DNA of 64,000 bases, from contig NZ_JAUOTO010000002.1 of the NCBI RefSeq assembly GCF_030546645.1, positions 1,116,001 to 1,180,000 on the forward strand, in the 5' to 3' direction. The notes under the pieces are model-generated. The model was not told the DNA's origin and did no database searches. It was given only the letters and a program-made list of their open reading frames with translations. Positions 63,227-64,000 of this stretch are shown here, piece after piece. This stretch comes from Flavitalea plasmicola. GTDB lineage: Bacteria; Bacteroidota; Bacteroidia; Chitinophagales; Chitinophagaceae. The number at the start of each line of letters is the position of its first letter. Within the stretch, counting starts at the first letter, position 1. A program made the translations under genes and the position numbers.

Positions 63227-63391
63227 ATGGCTTTAAAAGTCGTTCATATCACGAAACAGGAAACCATCATTCGGGAAGCCGAGGCAAGGGCTTTGTGGGA
63301 AGATGTACTAAAACCTAAATGGGAAGCGCAAGCCCGTTTAAGGGCGGAAAAACTTTTTGCCAAACACTACCCTAGCTTCCACCCGGATTAA
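63227..63391 (+). CDS. Small basic helical protein
   Basis: 54 residues (ATG 63227, TAA 63389-63391), starting MALKVVHITKQETIIREAEA and ending KHYPSFHPD. It begins 11 bp after protein D and precedes a strong terminator, so it is the last gene of the transfer transcript. No recognised family. Confidence 0.6.
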   Translation: MALKVVHITKQETIIREAEARALWEDVLKPKWEAQARLRAEKLFAKHYPSFHPD

Positions 63392-63434
63392 ACAGATAAG
63401 CAATTTGCTTACTCTCGAAATTGGTATTAAATAG

Positions 63435-63466
63435 AAATCCCGCCAAATACGGCGGGATTTTCTTTT
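63435..63466 (+). terminator. Terminator of the mob/small-protein operon
   Basis: AAATCCCGCC (63435-63444) pairs perfectly with GGCGGGATTT (63451-63460), followed by TCTTTT. Confidence 0.9.
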
Positions 63467-63493
63467 GGTGATAGGCGCTGTTGCAAATCAATG

Positions 63494-63874
63494 TTAAACG
63501 AAGTCAGGGCCGCCAGCTTTGCGGAGGGCGACGGCCAATCGCTGCATGAACTTCTGCGCATGGCCTTTTGAGATAAACAGAATTTTATGATGCGGTTTGA
63601 CAATATCGTCCAGGCTAATCGTGACTGTCTTCGCTATACTATTGCCGTGCTTGTGGGAACTGGTGAGAGCTTCCCACCTTATACCCGTCACCTTGCCGAC
63701 GGGGTAGCTCTTTCCTTTCACGGTGATTGTTCCCCTGGTAAAATCTATGCGGACGCCAGCTTGTCTAAATTCCCTATCGTCGATGATGGTGTAGTAAATT
63801 CCTTTTAGAAACAATCGTCCATAAAACAGGATGGCGATAAGGATAATGATCATCAAAAATTTATCGAAACTCAT
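63494..63874 (-). CDS. Membrane-anchored protein with PH-like domain
   Basis: 126 residues. One N-terminal span (FLMIIILIAILFYGRLFL) is followed by a small beta-rich domain (IDFTRGTITVKGKSYPVGKV, TVTISLDDIVKP) and a C-terminal helix, as in PH-like membrane proteins of unknown function. The assignment to the PH fold is inference. It converges on the mob operon. Confidence 0.5.
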   Translation of the reverse strand: MSFDKFLMIIILIAILFYGRLFLKGIYYTIIDDREFRQAGVRIDFTRGTITVKGKSYPVGKVTGIRWEALTSSHKHGNSIAKTVTISLDDIVKPHHKILFISKGHAQKFMQRLAVALRKAGGPDFV

Positions 63875-63920
63875 AAATTTTATAATTTGAGGGTGAGTAA
63901 TATTTACGTGTGGCGACTTT

Positions 63921-64000
63921 CTACCAGTAATGTATCCAGTCGGCTTGCTTGACGTTCAGGCAGTAGTCTAGGGCATCGGCATTTTGCTTTGGTATGATGT
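63921..64000 (-). CDS. C-terminal end of a gene cut by the right edge
   Basis: On the minus strand an open frame enters from the right edge and ends at TAG 63921-63923, reading IPKQNADALDYCLNVKQADW and then IHYW. There are too few residues to name it. It would be upstream of the 126-residue membrane protein on the same strand. Confidence 0.5.
   Translation of the reverse strand, partial: IIPKQNADALDYCLNVKQADWIHYW

Overview
The window comes from a member of the Bacteroidota, most likely Chitinophagaceae or a close relative (family-level placement is inference). Evidence: several promoters match the Bacteroidota -7 consensus TAnnTTTG, there is a SusC/SusD pair, a DUF3667 protein, a GLPGLI-like secreted protein, a MacB-type permease with two FtsX units, and a tmRNA tag ending in YAMAA. 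Base composition is moderate in GC with a strong C/G preference at third codon positions in the chromosomal part.

Chromosomal part (about 1-38,750). On the minus strand lie ssrA (tmRNA), a site-2 protease (RseP), IspC/DXR and a GH3-family adenylating enzyme. The plus strand then carries rplU, rpmA, a 32-residue Lys/Ala histone-like gene and a PolX-type protein whose PHP domain looks intact but whose polymerase motif looks degenerate. A minus-strand operon follows: DUF3667 protein, MazG and a 1255-residue sensor histidine kinase. Two secreted proteins come next, then a five-gene minus-strand catabolic operon led by its own LacI regulator (LacI, GH116-like, GH172-like, DUF6786 lipoprotein, esterase) with a perfect 12-bp palindromic operator in front. 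A class I terpene synthase, a secreted duplicated alpha/beta protein, SusC/SusD, two DHFR-like reductases, a deletion-fusion pseudogene, an ABC permease, tRNA-Leu(UAA), tRNA-Gly(GCC), a glycosyltransferase and a second histidine kinase complete this part.

Mobile part (38,750 to the right edge). A tyrosine recombinase sits directly behind tRNA-Leu(GAG), the usual left boundary of an integrative element. Everything to the right looks like element backbone or cargo, and the right end lies outside the window. Cargo includes a Gabija-like pair (OLD-type ATPase/TOPRIM nuclease plus UvrD-like helicase), ArdC antirestriction, an HNH protein, and a TIGR02391 protein paired with a PD-(D/E)xK nuclease-like protein. 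Transfer functions are doubled: a MobF/TrwC relaxase-helicase on the minus strand, and a separate VirD4/TraG coupling protein plus MobC plus pfam03432-type relaxase on the plus strand. There is also a second integrase, flanked by two triplets of 12-bp GTATACC repeats. The region therefore reads as a composite of two transfer modules.

Most interesting: downstream of the second relaxase is a tandem run of small helical proteins. Two are clear paralogues and two more are similar. Three of these four end in the same short Gly/Arg tail (GGR, RGR, RGR) as the relaxase itself (RGR). Next to a VirD4-type coupling protein this suggests, but does not prove, a set of proteins sent through the conjugation channel with the relaxase. 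Just upstream of the coupling protein is a second pair of small paralogous proteins (57 and 60 residues), separated by GC-rich palindromes.
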